64,000 nucleotides of DNA from Bacillus sp. AFS059628 (lineage in GTDB: Bacteria > Bacillota > Bacilli > Bacillales > Bacillaceae_G), in assembly GCF_002571225.1 (NCBI RefSeq), contig NZ_NVEC01000003.1, positions 16,945 through 80,944 on the forward strand, written 5' to 3'. This document shows, piece after piece, positions 50,422 to 60,290 of this stretch (position 1 is the stretch's first letter; every line of letters starts with the position of its first letter). Both the position numbers and the translations under genes were made by a program. The notes beneath the pieces were generated by a model that was not told where the DNA came from, searched no databases, and was given only the letters and a program-made list of their open reading frames with translations.

Positions 50422-51129
50422 ATGAATGAAGTAAAGCTTTCAAAACGATTAGAAGAAGTTGTGCGTGAAATACCAGTAGGATCTACAGTTGCTGATATTG
50501 GATCAGATCATGCGTATTTACCGTGTTATACAATTATAAATAATATTGCTACAAAAGCAGTTGCAGGAGAGGTTGTAGAGGGGCCGTTTCGCTCTGCACA
50601 AGCAACTGTAGCTGAAAGTGGCTTACAAGATAAAGTAGATGTGCGTAAAGGGAATGGATTAGCTGTTATCACGCCAGGAGAAGTAGATGTAATTACGGTT
50701 GCCGGAATGGGCGGAGCGTTAATTCGTGACATTTTAGAAAGTGGTAAAGAAAAGTTAGAAGGTGTAACGCGTTTAATTTTACAGCCGAATATTGCAGCAC
50801 ATCACATTCGTGAATGGTTTATTGAGAATGGATGGGAGCTTATCCATGAAAAAATCGTAAAAGAAGATGGGAAAATTTACGAGATTTTAGTAGGAGAGCG
50901 AGGAAACATCGCGTCGCCTTATTCTGAAAATAAACAAGCTGAATTGTTTATGGGACCATTTTTAATAAAAGAAAAAAGTGAAGCTTTCGTTGAAAAATGG
51001 GAAGGAGAATTGAAAAACTTCCAAAATATTTTAAAGCAGTTAGAACGTGCGACTGATTCTGAAGAAACAAAAGCGAAGCGTGCAGAAGTAGAAGCGAAAA
51101 TGAAAATGATAGGGGAGGTTTTATCATGA
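50422..51129 (+). CDS. trmK: tRNA (adenine22-N1)-methyltransferase TrmK
   Basis: The 235-residue SAM enzyme has motif I VADIGSDHAYLP, a later VITVAGMGGALIRDIL (catalytic region) and a C-terminal coiled coil. It makes m1A22 in tRNA. The B. subtilis name is yqfN. ATG after GAAGGAG; overlaps yqfO by 4 bp. Confidence 0.94.
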   Translation: MNEVKLSKRLEEVVREIPVGSTVADIGSDHAYLPCYTIINNIATKAVAGEVVEGPFRSAQATVAESGLQDKVDVRKGNGLAVITPGEVDVITVAGMGGALIRDILESGKEKLEGVTRLILQPNIAAHHIREWFIENGWELIHEKIVKEDGKIYEILVGERGNIASPYSENKQAELFMGPFLIKEKSEAFVEKWEGELKNFQNILKQLERATDSEETKAKRAEVEAKMKMIGEVLS

Positions 51130-52247
51130 GTAAAATTCCAAATGGCCATGAAATTATTTCTTTATTTGAAAGTATGTATCCAAAGCATTTGGCGATGGAA
51201 GGAGATAAGATTGGCCTGCAGATTGGGGCGCTTAATAAACCCGTGCAGCACGTATTAATTGCGTTGGATGTAACGGAAGAAGTGGTAGAGGAAGCAATTC
51301 AATTAGGAGCGAATGTCATTATTGCACATCACCCTTTAATTTTTAATCCGTTAAAAGCGATTCATACAGACAAGGCGTATGGAAAAATTATTGAAAAGTG
51401 TATTAAAAATGATATTGCAATTTATGCAGCGCATACAAATGTGGATGTTGCTAAGGGCGGGGTAAATGATTTACTTGCTGAGGCGCTAGGATTGCAAAAT
51501 ACAGAAGTTTTGGCACCAACATATGCAGAAGAAATGAAAAAGGTTGTTGTGTTTGTGCCAAAAACGCATGCAGAAGAAGTACGAAAAGCATTAGGAGACG
51601 CAGGTGCTGGTCATATCGGCAATTATAGCCACTGTACGTTTAGTAGCGAGGGTACAGGTACGTTTGTACCTCAAGAGGGGACAAATCCTTATATCGGGGA
51701 AACTGGACAGTTAGAGCGCGTAGAAGAAGTGCGAATCGAAACGATTATTCCAGCTTCACTACAACGAAAAGTGATTAAAGCAATGGTAACAGCACATCCA
51801 TATGAAGAAGTAGCCTATGATGTGTATCCACTTGATAACAAAGGTGAAACGTTAGGGCTTGGAAAAATAGGGTATTTACAAGAAGAAATGACACTTGGAC
51901 AGTTTGCAGAACATGTAAAGCAATCATTAGATGTAAAGGGTGCGCGAGTTGTTGGGAAATTAGATGATAAAGTGCGCAAAGTAGCTGTACTTGGTGGCGA
52001 TGGTAACAAATACATCAATCAAGCTAAATTTAAAGGTGCGGATGTATATGTAACAGGTGACATGTATTATCATGTTGCCCATGATGCGATGATGCTCGGT
52101 TTAAATATAGTTGACCCAGGACATAACGTTGAAAAGGTAATGAAGCAAGGTGTACAAAAGCAATTACAAGAAAAAGCAGATGCAAAGAAACTGAATGTAC
52201 ATATTCATGCTTCGCAATTACATACAGATCCATTTACATTTGTATAA
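51126..52247 (+). CDS. yqfO: Nif3-like dinuclear metal centre protein YqfO
   Basis: The 373-residue NIF3/YqfO protein has metal ligands in IIAHHPLIF, YAAHTNVD and DPGHNVEK; a PII/CutA-like domain is inserted in the middle (around residues 130-230: KVVVFVPKTHAEEVRKALGD). The biochemical function is unclear. ATGA overlap with trmK and ribosome binding site GGGGAGG. Confidence 0.93.
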   Translation: MSKIPNGHEIISLFESMYPKHLAMEGDKIGLQIGALNKPVQHVLIALDVTEEVVEEAIQLGANVIIAHHPLIFNPLKAIHTDKAYGKIIEKCIKNDIAIYAAHTNVDVAKGGVNDLLAEALGLQNTEVLAPTYAEEMKKVVVFVPKTHAEEVRKALGDAGAGHIGNYSHCTFSSEGTGTFVPQEGTNPYIGETGQLERVEEVRIETIIPASLQRKVIKAMVTAHPYEEVAYDVYPLDNKGETLGLGKIGYLQEEMTLGQFAEHVKQSLDVKGARVVGKLDDKVRKVAVLGGDGNKYINQAKFKGADVYVTGDMYYHVAHDAMMLGLNIVDPGHNVEKVMKQGVQKQLQEKADAKKLNVHIHASQLHTDPFTFV

Positions 52248-52254
52248 GAAAAAT

Positions 52255-52286
52255 AAAAACCGTTGCTCATGAAGGCAACGGTTTTT
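52255..52286. terminator. bidirectional terminator between yqfO and ispH
   Basis: AAAAACCGTTGC / GCAACGGTTTTT, 12-bp perfect stem with 8-nt loop between two convergent genes. Confidence 0.87.
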
Positions 52287-52287
52287 A

Positions 52288-53238
52288 TTATTGTTCTTTT
52301 TTCACTTTTACACGAGGTAATATTTTTTGTAACGGTACTTTTCGAACTCTTTCCCATGTAGCAGGATTCATTGGGTCATATTGCTCTAAGAAAGCGATAA
52401 CCTCTTTTGTAATTGGAGTTGGAGTAGAAGCACCTGCTGTAACAGCTACGTTTTCTACACCTTGTAGCCATTCTAATTTGATTTCACTTACGTCTGCAAC
52501 GCGGTATGCTTTCGTACCAGCGATTTCTTGTGATACTTGTGCTAAACGGTTTGAGTTGTTACTTTTCGGATCACCGACAACAATTGTTAAGTCTGCAACA
52601 TCAGCTTGCTTAGCAACGGCTTCTTGGCGAACTTGAGTTGCTAAACAAATTTCCTTATGGAATTCTGCTGTTGGGAATTTTTTCTGAATGTCCTCCATTA
52701 AATGTTGAACATCCCATTGGCTCATCGTTGTTTGATTTGTAACTAAAATTTTATCCGTTGGAATTTCTAATGTTTTTAAATCATCAGCTCTTTCAATTAG
52801 ATGAACGATATCAGGTGCAATACCAACTGCGCCTTCTGGTTCTGGATGATTTTTTTTGCCGATATAAATGACATGGTAACCTTCAGCTTTCTTTGCCTCA
52901 ATAAGGTCATGTGTTTTTGTGACATCTGGGCAAGTGGCATCGATTGTTGTTAAACCTTTTTCTTTTGCACGTTGTTTAACTTCTGGAGAAACACCGTGTG
53001 CAGTGAAAATAACAGTACCAGAATCGATTTTATCTAAAATGTCTAATCGACTTGGGCCGTCTAATGTGATGATACCATCTTCTTCGAATGCATCTGTTAC
53101 ATGTTTGTTGTGAACAATCATACCTAAAATATAAATAGGTCTTGGTAATGATGTATCTAATGCGGCGTTACGTGCAATAACCATCGCGTCCACAACACCG
53201 TAGCAATAACCACGAGGGGAAATTTTAACAATTTTCAT
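52288..53238 (-). CDS. ispH: 4-hydroxy-3-methylbut-2-enyl diphosphate reductase
   Basis: The 316-residue iron-sulfur enzyme makes IPP and DMAPP in the last MEP-pathway step. Cluster cysteines are in PRGYCYG (Cys12), [12 protein letters not shown] and [11 protein letters not shown], with GVSPEVK and [12 protein letters not shown] nearby. ATG after GGAGAGGAT. The pathway partner ispG is also in this window. Confidence 0.96.
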   Translation of the reverse strand: MKIVKISPRGYCYGVVDAMVIARNAALDTSLPRPIYILGMIVHNKHVTDAFEEDGIITLDGPSRLDILDKIDSGTVIFTAHGVSPEVKQRAKEKGLTTIDATCPDVTKTHDLIEAKKAEGYHVIYIGKKNHPEPEGAVGIAPDIVHLIERADDLKTLEIPTDKILVTNQTTMSQWDVQHLMEDIQKKFPTAEFHKEICLATQVRQEAVAKQADVADLTIVVGDPKSNNSNRLAQVSQEIAGTKAYRVADVSEIKLEWLQGVENVAVTAGASTPTPITKEVIAFLEQYDPMNPATWERVRKVPLQKILPRVKVKKEQ

Positions 53239-53327
53239 ATGAGTAATCCTCTCCTTCTAAACAAGGGATACTTTTGTGCATAGTCTTTTACATTATAAAG
53301 GAGGAGTGAATAGAAAACAAAGGATTG

Positions 53328-54101
53328 TTACACATATAGTTTTGGTTTTGTTGCTATTTTTTGAACGGGCCCCTCTTGCACCTCTTTTTCTATGACCGGC
53401 TCAATCATTATTTTTTTTCTTTTTCTTTTTTTCGGAGAAGGAGGTGGAGTTGCTACCTCAACCTTCTCTGTTACGTCTTCAGTTTGATCTTCGGTTTGAT
53501 CTTCTTCCGTGCTTTTTCCAGAGGTGAGGATTTTAACAATGCTTGGTAGGTTACGCATAATGGGACCGTATTGTTCGACGACAGGGCTTACAGATTGAAC
53601 GACTTGGGATACTTTTTCGATATTGTTTATCATATTAGTTGGATTCGAAATTAAATTTGAAATAAAGCTACCGATGCCGCTGCTTGATGCGGCTGTAGTT
53701 TCTGCACCACCTCGTGTTTCATTTGATTCATACATTTGAAGGGGGAACATTCGCTCTGGATGCTGCTGCATATAAGGTTGATATTGTAGTGAGTATTGTG
53801 GTGAGTATTGTGGTGAGTATTGTGGTGAGTATTGCTGTGAGTATTGTTGTTGGTATTGTGGTTGATATTGCTGTCGATATTGGGGCGGCGGTTGCTGGTG
53901 CATCATTGGCGGTCCTTCCATTTGTCGATAAGGTGGAACCATTTGCATGTAAGGTTCGGTTGGATCGTGTTTTTTAAAGAGTTTAGCAAGGAATCCTTTC
54001 TTTTTTTGTGCCATCGGTGGTAGTTGTGGAATTGGATATGGTGTATAAGGTTGCTGCCCTGGATTCGGATACATTTGCCTTGTAGGGGATTTTGGAAACA
54101 T
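53328..54101 (-). CDS. vrrA: VrrA/YqfQ family protein with tandem repeats
   Basis: The 257-residue protein has a proline/glutamine/tyrosine-rich N-terminal half with four-residue repeats (SPQY, QQQY) and a hydrophobic middle (IGSFISNLISNP, then VSQVVQSVSPVVEQYGPIM). The end is lysine-rich and acidic. It matches YqfQ/VrrA, known from B. anthracis as a variable-repeat locus. Homology to spore coat/morphogenetic proteins is suspected, not shown. ATG at 54101 after AAAGGAGGA; a longer frame exists but lacks support. Confidence 0.88.
   Translation of the reverse strand: MFPKSPTRQMYPNPGQQPYTPYPIPQLPPMAQKKKGFLAKLFKKHDPTEPYMQMVPPYRQMEGPPMMHQQPPPQYRQQYQPQYQQQYSQQYSPQYSPQYSPQYSLQYQPYMQQHPERMFPLQMYESNETRGGAETTAASSSGIGSFISNLISNPTNMINNIEKVSQVVQSVSPVVEQYGPIMRNLPSIVKILTSGKSTEEDQTEDQTEDVTEKVEVATPPPSPKKRKRKKIMIEPVIEKEVQEGPVQKIATKPKLYV
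53782..53877. repeat. 12-bp tandem repeat in vrrA
   Basis: Eight consecutive 12-bp units of the form TATTGTGGTGAG (three perfect, the others with 1-5 changes) encode the Q-Y-x-x repeats on the minus strand. Length in multiples of 3 keeps the frame when copies change. Confidence 0.9.
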
Positions 54102-54281
54102 GTGACAAATCCTCCTTTCTTCAATTAGGTATATACACATACACTATGCAATAAGAGGCAAGAAGGTTAGTTTTTGAAGTAAAAACCTAAACTAAAGATG
54201 GATTTTACTTGTAGATTTCGATATAATGTAGACTTGACTGATTTGTGCGCGCAGTAGAAATTTAGAAAGAAGGTGTAACTT

Positions 54282-55592
54282 ATGACACAACAAACTTTTA
54301 CACAGTATGATTTTAAACCATTTTTAATAGATGCAGTTCGTGAACTACGCTTTACAGAGCCGACAGGAATTCAACAGAAAATTTTCCCGGTCGTGAAAAA
54401 AGGTGTAAGTGTAATTGGACAATCCCAAACAGGTTCTGGGAAAACACATGCATACTTACTTCCTACATTGAACAGAATTAATGCAAGTCGTGAAGAAGTA
54501 CAACTTGTTATTACAGCGCCTACTCGTGAGTTAGCACAACAAATTTACGAAGAAATCGTGAAATTAACAAAGTTCTGTGCGGAAGATCAAATGATCACAG
54601 CACGTTGTTTAATTGGTGGAACTGATAAACAACGATCAATTGAAAAGTTGAAAAAACAACCTCATATTGTAGTTGGAACACCAGGACGTATTAAAGATTT
54701 AGTGGAAGAGCAAGCACTATTTGTTCATAAAGCAAATACTATTATTGTCGATGAAGCAGACTTAATGCTTGATATGGGATTCATTCATGATGTAGACAAA
54801 ATTGCAGCACGCATGCCTAAAAACTTGCAAATGTTAGTTTTCTCTGCAACAATTCCTCAAAAACTAAAGCCGTTTCTGAAGAAATATATGGAGAATCCAG
54901 AGCATATTCATATCAATCCAAAACAAGTTGCGGCTGGAAATATTGAGCATTATTTAGTGCCTTCTAAACACCGTAACAAAATCGATTTAGTGAACAAAAT
55001 GTTGCTACAATTTAAACCGTATTTAGCAGTTGTTTTCACGAATACGAAGAAGATGGCGGATCAGGTTGCTGACGGATTAATGGAACGTGGCTTAAAAGTT
55101 GGACGAATTCATGGAGATTTATCACCGCGTGACCGTAAAAAAATGATGAAACAAATTCGTGACCTTGAATTCCAATATATTGTTGCAACTGATTTAGCAG
55201 CACGTGGTATTGATATTGAAGGGATTAGTCATGTTATTAACTACGAACTTCCATCAGATTTAGATTTCTTCGTTCACCGCGTTGGAAGAACAGCACGTGC
55301 AGGGCATTCAGGTATTGCAGTGACGATTTATGATCCAGCGAACGAAGAAGCGTTAGATAGTTTAGAAAAACAACGTCATATTGAGTTCAAGCATGTAGAT
55401 TTACGCGGAGATGAGTGGGCGGATTTAGGTGAACGCCGTCGTCGTAAGAGTCGTAAAAAACCAAATGATGAAATGGATGTTATGGCAACAAAAGTTGTTA
55501 AAAAGCCGAAAAAGGTAAAACCAAATTATAAACGTAAACTTGCAACAGAACGTGACAAAGTGAAAAGAAAATATAGCAATAAAAAAAGATAA
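54282..55592 (+). CDS. cshB: DEAD-box RNA helicase CshB
   Basis: The 436-residue helicase has motif Q (FTEPTGIQQKIF), motif I SQTGSGKT, PTRELAQQ, TPGRI, DEAD (VDEADLMLD), SAT and motif VI HRVGRTARAG, and a lysine/arginine-rich tail. It acts in cold-shock RNA unwinding and ribosome assembly. The B. subtilis name is yqfR. ATG after GAAGGTGT. Confidence 0.93.
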   Translation: MTQQTFTQYDFKPFLIDAVRELRFTEPTGIQQKIFPVVKKGVSVIGQSQTGSGKTHAYLLPTLNRINASREEVQLVITAPTRELAQQIYEEIVKLTKFCAEDQMITARCLIGGTDKQRSIEKLKKQPHIVVGTPGRIKDLVEEQALFVHKANTIIVDEADLMLDMGFIHDVDKIAARMPKNLQMLVFSATIPQKLKPFLKKYMENPEHIHINPKQVAAGNIEHYLVPSKHRNKIDLVNKMLLQFKPYLAVVFTNTKKMADQVADGLMERGLKVGRIHGDLSPRDRKKMMKQIRDLEFQYIVATDLAARGIDIEGISHVINYELPSDLDFFVHRVGRTARAGHSGIAVTIYDPANEEALDSLEKQRHIEFKHVDLRGDEWADLGERRRRKSRKKPNDEMDVMATKVVKKPKKVKPNYKRKLATERDKVKRKYSNKKR

Positions 55593-55614
55593 GGGATTTC
55601 CCTTATCTTTTTTT
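55585..55614 (+). terminator. terminator of cshB
   Basis: AAAGATAAGGGA / TCCCTTATCTTT, 12-bp perfect stem with loop TT; it includes the cshB stop codon, and the T run merges into a repeat end. Confidence 0.8.
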
Positions 55615-55656
55615 ATCCCGCTATTTATGGAGATAATAATCAGTGGAGAATGGAAA
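55612..55656 (+). repeat. truncated left half of a bcr1-like repeat
   Basis: TTTATCCCGCTATTTATGGA then ATAATCAGTGGAGAATGG match the left end and the start of the second hairpin of the repeat; the right end is missing. Confidence 0.5.
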
Positions 55657-55727
55657 AAAACAATGCACTACATATTTCTACAAATTATGCTATCATTATA
55701 TCTATTGTATATTGAAGAGGTGATTGT

Positions 55728-56624
55728 ATGTTAAAGATTGGATCTCATGTTTCTATGAGTGGTAAGAAAATGTTATTAGCAGCAAGTGAAGAGGCTGTTT
55801 CATACGGTGCAACAACGTTTATGATTTATACAGGTGCACCGCAAAATACAAGAAGAAAACCAATTGAAGAATTGAACATAGAAGCAGGAAGAAAACATAT
55901 GGAACTAAACGGTATTGAGGAAATTATTGTACATGCGCCATATATTATTAATGTCGGAAATACGACGAAACCAGAAACATTCCAATTAGGTGTAGACTTC
56001 CTTCGCATGGAAATCGAAAGGACATCGGCATTAGGTGTAGCGAAACAAATCGTTCTTCACCCAGGTGCGCACGTTGGTGCAGGAGCGGATGCTGGTATTC
56101 AACAAATTATTAAAGGGCTGAATGAAGTATTAACGCCAGACCAGACGGTTAACATCGCGTTAGAAACGATGGCAGGTAAAGGGACAGAATGCGGCCGTAG
56201 CTTTGAAGAAATTGCAAAGATAATTGACGGTGTAACATATAATGAAAAACTATCCGTATGCTTTGACACGTGTCATACGCACGATGCAGGATACGATATC
56301 GTAAATGACTTTGACGGTGTATTAAATGAGTTTGATAAGACTGTTGGTATTGATCGCTTACAAGTACTTCATATTAATGATAGTAAAAATGTACGCGGCG
56401 CAGGAAAGGACCGTCATGAAAATATCGGTTTCGGTCATATTGGTTATAAAGCGTTGCATTATATTGTGCATCATCCGCAATTAATGCACGTACCAAAAAT
56501 TCTGGAAACGCCATATGTAGGTGAAGATAAAAAGGACAAGAAGCCGCCATATAAATTAGAAATCGAAATGCTGAAAAATGGTACTTTTGATGAAGGACTT
56601 CTTGAGAAAATTAAAGCGCAATAA
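55728..56624 (+). CDS. nfo: endonuclease IV (AP endonuclease)
   Basis: The 298-residue zinc enzyme cleaves DNA at abasic sites. Typical segments are [49 protein letters not shown] and [24 protein letters not shown] after AAGAGGTG. The B. subtilis name is yqfS. Confidence 0.96.
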   Translation: MLKIGSHVSMSGKKMLLAASEEAVSYGATTFMIYTGAPQNTRRKPIEELNIEAGRKHMELNGIEEIIVHAPYIINVGNTTKPETFQLGVDFLRMEIERTSALGVAKQIVLHPGAHVGAGADAGIQQIIKGLNEVLTPDQTVNIALETMAGKGTECGRSFEEIAKIIDGVTYNEKLSVCFDTCHTHDAGYDIVNDFDGVLNEFDKTVGIDRLQVLHINDSKNVRGAGKDRHENIGFGHIGYKALHYIVHHPQLMHVPKILETPYVGEDKKDKKPPYKLEIEMLKNGTFDEGLLEKIKAQ

Positions 56625-56626
56625 GC

Positions 56627-56660
56627 AATAAGGAGGGGGAAATCCCCTCCTTATTTTAGT
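56627..56660. terminator. bidirectional terminator between nfo and the DUF2624 gene
   Basis: AATAAGGAGGGG / CCCCTCCTTATT, 12-bp perfect stem with loop GAAAT. Confidence 0.82.
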
Positions 56661-56905
56661 AGTTGCTGAAATAAAGTATTTACTTGTTGAGCAGTAGCGG
56701 GCGAGGTTACCTGGGCTATTTGTTTTAAGAGCGCTAGTCGTTCGTCATTATCGTAAATGTTAATATTCTTTCCTTTCATAAGTCCAACAATTTGATCAGC
56801 TTGTGCAGTCGTAATTGGAACGTCATATTCTTTACTATATTTCAATAATTCCTTTGTAGAAATATGATTTAACTTTTTATTTACAAGTTGTTTAATGAGG
56901 TTCAT
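56651..56905 (-). CDS. yqfT: DUF2624 family protein (YqfT-like)
   Basis: The 84-residue helical protein (MNLIKQLVNKKLNHISTKEL ... NTLFQQLLK) fits the DUF2624 family and lies beside nfo as yqfT does in B. subtilis. The ATG at 56905 has AAGGAGGA upstream; a frame 28 codons longer is rejected. Function unknown. Confidence 0.8.
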   Translation of the reverse strand: MNLIKQLVNKKLNHISTKELLKYSKEYDVPITTAQADQIVGLMKGKNINIYDNDERLALLKQIAQVTSPATAQQVNTLFQQLLK

Positions 56906-57055
56906 CGAGTTATCCTCCTTCACACGTTCTTCTATCGAAATATATGAGTACGTAGCTTGTACATATTCGTATAGAGCTTCTTTTTTCATGAGAAAAAGAA
57001 GCGTATGTTATAATATAAGGACAAAACTATAGAAAAAGAGTATAAGGGAGGACTT

Positions 57056-57934
57056 ATGGAGCAGAAGCAACATCGAAAAGAAAGTGTTATCCATCTTATT
57101 TATCGTTTAGTTATGATTATTTTTGGGGCAGCATGCGCAGCGGTAGCAATTGAACTATTCTTAATGCCAAATAAAATTATTGATGGTGGAATTATTGGTA
57201 TTTCTCTTATATTAGATTATCTTACTCCTAATATTTGGTGGTTAAGTTTTTCTACTTTAGTCGTTATCCTCAATATCCCATTTATGTATTCGGGTTATAA
57301 GCAAATCGGAAAAACATTCATGTTATCTTCGGCATTCGGTATTGTAGCTTTAGCGTTTATTGAATCAACGTTACATGCTGTTCCGCCATTTACAACAGAG
57401 CCGATTTTAGCGACAGTGTTTGGTGGTCTTATTTTAGGTCTTGGTGTAGGGCTCGTTATTCGTCACGGTGGATCAATGGACGGAACAGAAATTATGGGTA
57501 TTTTATTAACGAAGAAATTACCTTTCTCCGTTGGCGAATTTGTAATGTTTGTGAACTTATTTATTTTTGCATGGGCAGCATTTGTATTTGGTGTGGAACA
57601 AGCTATGTATTCTGTCATGACGTACTATATCGCATTCAAAACCATTGATACAGTCATTCAAGGTTTAGATGAAACGAAAGCAGTTTTAATTGTATCAGAT
57701 CAATATGAAGAAGTATCAAATGCGATTTTGCATCGTCTTGGTCGTGGAACTACAAAACTTGTAGCGAAAGGCGGTTACACGGATAAGGAAAAAGAAGTGA
57801 TTTATGCAGTTGTAACGCGTCTGGAAGTGACAAAGTTAAAATCAATTGTGTATGAAATTGATGCGAATGCGTTTGTTACAATTATGAGTACACAAGAGAC
57901 AAATGGTGGTAAGTTTAAATCGGCTATTCACTAA
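57056..57934 (+). CDS. YitT family membrane protein
   Basis: The 292-residue protein has about five or six membrane spans in the first 200 residues ([37 protein letters not shown]) and a cytoplasmic C-terminal DUF2179 domain ([21 protein letters not shown]). It is the paralogue called yqfU in B. subtilis. The transported substrate is unknown. ATG after GGGAGG. Confidence 0.9.
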   Translation: MEQKQHRKESVIHLIYRLVMIIFGAACAAVAIELFLMPNKIIDGGIIGISLILDYLTPNIWWLSFSTLVVILNIPFMYSGYKQIGKTFMLSSAFGIVALAFIESTLHAVPPFTTEPILATVFGGLILGLGVGLVIRHGGSMDGTEIMGILLTKKLPFSVGEFVMFVNLFIFAWAAFVFGVEQAMYSVMTYYIAFKTIDTVIQGLDETKAVLIVSDQYEEVSNAILHRLGRGTTKLVAKGGYTDKEKEVIYAVVTRLEVTKLKSIVYEIDANAFVTIMSTQETNGGKFKSAIH

Positions 57935-57984
57935 AAATATATCGAGTAATAGCTCTAGCCAATTGGAAATGGGATGGACTCATT

Positions 57985-58004
57985 TAATTAAACTTCCACT
58001 TTAT
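57985..58004 (+). repeat. possible diverged bcr1-like end
   Basis: AATTAAACTTCCACTTTAT differs from the repeat right end at a few positions. It lies between the YitT gene and its terminator. Confidence 0.25.
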
Positions 58005-58018
58005 AGAGATATTTTTTG

Positions 58019-58046
58019 AAAGCAGAGAATTTTTCTCTGCTTTTTG
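58019..58046 (+). terminator. terminator of the YitT family gene
   Basis: AAAGCAGAGAA / TTCTCTGCTTT, 11-bp perfect stem with loop TTT, then TTG. Confidence 0.82.
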
Positions 58047-58096
58047 TTATAATAATAAGGTTTCTTGAAAAAGTAGATATATTTTAGGCAGATTGG

Positions 58097-58158
58097 TTTA
58101 CAACTATAATAAGCTATACTATAATTCAAATAGATATAAATCGGAATCATTCTGAATT
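58097..58158 (+). promoter_or_regulatory. promoter and Zur box of znuC-znuB-zur
   Basis: TTTACA (58097-58102) and TATAAT (58120-58125) have a 17-bp spacer. TCGGAATCATTCTGA (58141-58155) in an AAA...ATT context resembles the Zur operator (TCGTAATnATTACGA), placed just after the expected start site. It suggests that Zur represses its own operon when zinc is sufficient. Confidence 0.75.
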
Positions 58159-58175
58159 AAAATAGGTGAGATGCT

Positions 58176-58946
58176 ATGAATAATATATTAGAAATAGAAG
58201 GACTGTCATTTCGATATGAAGATCGAAATGTGTTAGAAGATATTAATTTGCAAGTTCCGAAGGGAGCTTTTTTAGGTTTAGTTGGACCAAATGGTTCTGG
58301 GAAATCAACGTTGCTAAAATGTTTATTAGGCGTTTTAAAGCCAAAACAGGGAAGTATTCGTTTGTTTGGTGTTGATAGTAAGAAGTTTAAAGAATGGAAC
58401 AAAGTTGGTTATGTGTCGCAAAAGGCAAATAGCTTTAATTCTGGTTTTCCGGCAACTGTGTTTGAAGTTGTGTCAATGGGACTCGTTTCGAAAAAAGGGC
58501 TATTTCGCTTTTTCACGAAAAGCGATAAGGAAAAGGTAGAAAAAGCGATTGCTGATGTAGGAATGAGTGAGTTTCAAGGGCGCAATATCGGAGAACTTTC
58601 TGGTGGACAACAACAGCGTGTATTTATTGCTCGTGCGCTCGTTAGTGATCCTGAATTACTTATTTTGGACGAGCCTACTGTTGGAATCGATGTGAAGAAT
58701 GTAGAAAGTTTTTATGAGATATTAGAGGATTTAAACAAGAGGTTAGGAATCACATTAATTCTCGTTACGCATGATATGGGAGCTGTTACCGAGAAAGTAA
58801 CACATGTTGCATGCCTAAACCAACATTTACATTTCCATGGAAATGTAGAGAAGTTCCGAGAGTTAGAAGATGCGGAAATGTCCGTCTTATATGGACATCA
58901 TGTTCATCGTTTAGAACACGAGCATGAGCATCACGGGAGGATATAA
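58176..58946 (+). CDS. znuC: zinc ABC transporter ATP-binding protein
   Basis: The 256-residue ATPase has Walker A GPNGSGKST, signature LSGGQQQR, Walker B LLILDEP and the H-loop VTHD. The histidine-rich tail (HHVHRLEHEHEHHG) is typical of zinc importers. With ZnuB it powers uptake of Zn(II). ATG after ATAGGTGAG. The stop/start A is shared with znuB. Confidence 0.92.
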   Translation: MNNILEIEGLSFRYEDRNVLEDINLQVPKGAFLGLVGPNGSGKSTLLKCLLGVLKPKQGSIRLFGVDSKKFKEWNKVGYVSQKANSFNSGFPATVFEVVSMGLVSKKGLFRFFTKSDKEKVEKAIADVGMSEFQGRNIGELSGGQQQRVFIARALVSDPELLILDEPTVGIDVKNVESFYEILEDLNKRLGITLILVTHDMGAVTEKVTHVACLNQHLHFHGNVEKFRELEDAEMSVLYGHHVHRLEHEHEHHGRI

Positions 58947-59779
58947 TGATACAAGATTTTTTACAATATGACTTTTTACGTAACTCTTTATATGCAGGGA
59001 TTTTAATAGGACTTGTTGCGCCACTTATCGGTGTATTTGTTGTCATTCGCCGTATGTCGCTTATTGCAGATGCATTAAGCCACGTAACATTATCGGGTAT
59101 TGCTGCAAGTTTACTACTAGAAAAAACAATTTTCACAGGGGGATTTTTAAATCCGTTATATATGGGAATGATTTTTTCTATTGGTGGAGCGTTACTTATT
59201 GAAAAATTACGTACTGTATATAAACATTATCAAGAATTAGCAATTCCGATTATTCTTTCAGCAGGAATGGGGATTGGCGTTATTTTTATTTCACTTGCAA
59301 ATGGATTTAACACAGATTTATTTAGTTACTTATTTGGTAGTGTAAGTGCTGTAACAAGTACGGATTTAATAATCATTGGTATTGTAGCAATTGCTGTTAT
59401 TGTAACGATTACTTTATTATACAAAGAGTTATTTTTACTATCGTTTGATGAGGAGTACGCTGTATCAACTGGTTTGAGTGCAAAGTGGATTCACTTTATT
59501 TTCATTATATTGGTTGCGCTTGTCATTGCGGTATCAATGCGTGTGGTAGGGGTTCTTCTCGTATCATCATTAATGACGTTACCAGTTGCAGCAAGTATTC
59601 GTATTGCGAATGGATTTAAACAAACAATTTTCTTTTCCATTTTATTTGGTGAAATTGCAGTAATTGGTGGAATGTTTGCTTCGTATCAACTTGATTTAGC
59701 ACCAGGTGGTACAATTGTTATGATAGCGGTTCTTATTTTAATTGGTGCGATTTTATGGAAAAAGAAAAAAACTGCATAA
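58946..59779 (+). CDS. znuB: zinc ABC transporter permease
   Basis: The 277-residue protein has about eight membrane spans and the metal-permease signature around [18 protein letters not shown]. It forms the membrane channel for ZnuC. Ribosome binding site GGGAGG in the znuC end. No znuA substrate-binding gene adjoins, so the binding protein must come from elsewhere. Confidence 0.92.
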   Translation: MIQDFLQYDFLRNSLYAGILIGLVAPLIGVFVVIRRMSLIADALSHVTLSGIAASLLLEKTIFTGGFLNPLYMGMIFSIGGALLIEKLRTVYKHYQELAIPIILSAGMGIGVIFISLANGFNTDLFSYLFGSVSAVTSTDLIIIGIVAIAVIVTITLLYKELFLLSFDEEYAVSTGLSAKWIHFIFIILVALVIAVSMRVVGVLLVSSLMTLPVAASIRIANGFKQTIFFSILFGEIAVIGGMFASYQLDLAPGGTIVMIAVLILIGAILWKKKKTA

Positions 59780-59792
59780 AGTAGGGATAGAT

Positions 59793-60206
59793 ATGAATCT
59801 AACAGAAGCTTTACGCCTAATGAAAGATAAAGGATACAAACATACTGGGAAAAGAGAAGAGATGCTTAGGTTATTTGCAGCTCACAATCGTTATTTAACG
59901 GCGAAAGACGTTTTAGAGCATATGAAGGATGATTATCCAGGTCTTAGCTTTGACACGATTTATCGTAACTTAACGGTGTTTGCTGAAATCGGTGTTTTAG
60001 AACAGACGGAATTAAACGGTGAAAAACATTTTCGTTTTACATGTTCTATTATGGAACATCATCATCATTTTATTTGTTTAGATTGCGGAGGGACGAAAGA
60101 GATTACTTCTTGCCCGATGGATTTTATGAATAAAGATTTTAACGGTTATGAAGTAACTGGTCATAAGTTTGAAATATACGGCCGTTGTCCAAAATGTGCA
60201 AAGTAA
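59793..60206 (+). CDS. zur: zinc uptake regulator Zur
   Basis: The 137-residue Fur-family repressor has a winged helix ([20 protein letters not shown] ... [16 protein letters not shown]), a sensory site [12 protein letters not shown] and the structural zinc pair CLDC/CPKC. It represses zinc uptake and zinc-sparing ribosomal genes when zinc binds. The ATG at 59793 is 13 bp after znuB. Likely targets in this window are znuC and rpmGC. Confidence 0.93.
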   Translation: MNLTEALRLMKDKGYKHTGKREEMLRLFAAHNRYLTAKDVLEHMKDDYPGLSFDTIYRNLTVFAEIGVLEQTELNGEKHFRFTCSIMEHHHHFICLDCGGTKEITSCPMDFMNKDFNGYEVTGHKFEIYGRCPKCAK

Positions 60207-60240
60207 AAGCTCGTCAGTTATGTAACTGACGAGCTTTTTT
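60205..60240 (+). terminator. terminator of znuCB-zur
   Basis: AAAAGCTCGTCAGTTA / TAACTGACGAGCTTTT, a 16-bp near-continuous palindrome, then TT. Confidence 0.85.
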
Positions 60241-60246
60241 ACGTAG

Positions 60247-60290
60247 AAAAGAAGGTTGCTCACAAATATTGTGGCAACCTTCTTTTTATT
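60247..60290 (-). terminator. terminator of ispG
   Basis: GAAGGTTGC / GCAACCTTC, with inner CACAA / TTGTG, flanked by A and T runs. Confidence 0.82.

Noticed and set aside
53782-53877. CRISPR-like regular repeat
   Set aside because: Units are 12 bp, contiguous without spacers, and lie in a coding frame, so this is a coding minisatellite.
53714-53977. Open frame on the plus strand with VVSI repeats, opposite the vrrA repeat
   Set aside because: It is the antisense shadow of the 12-bp repeat in vrrA; no ribosome binding site, and low complexity explains the open frame.
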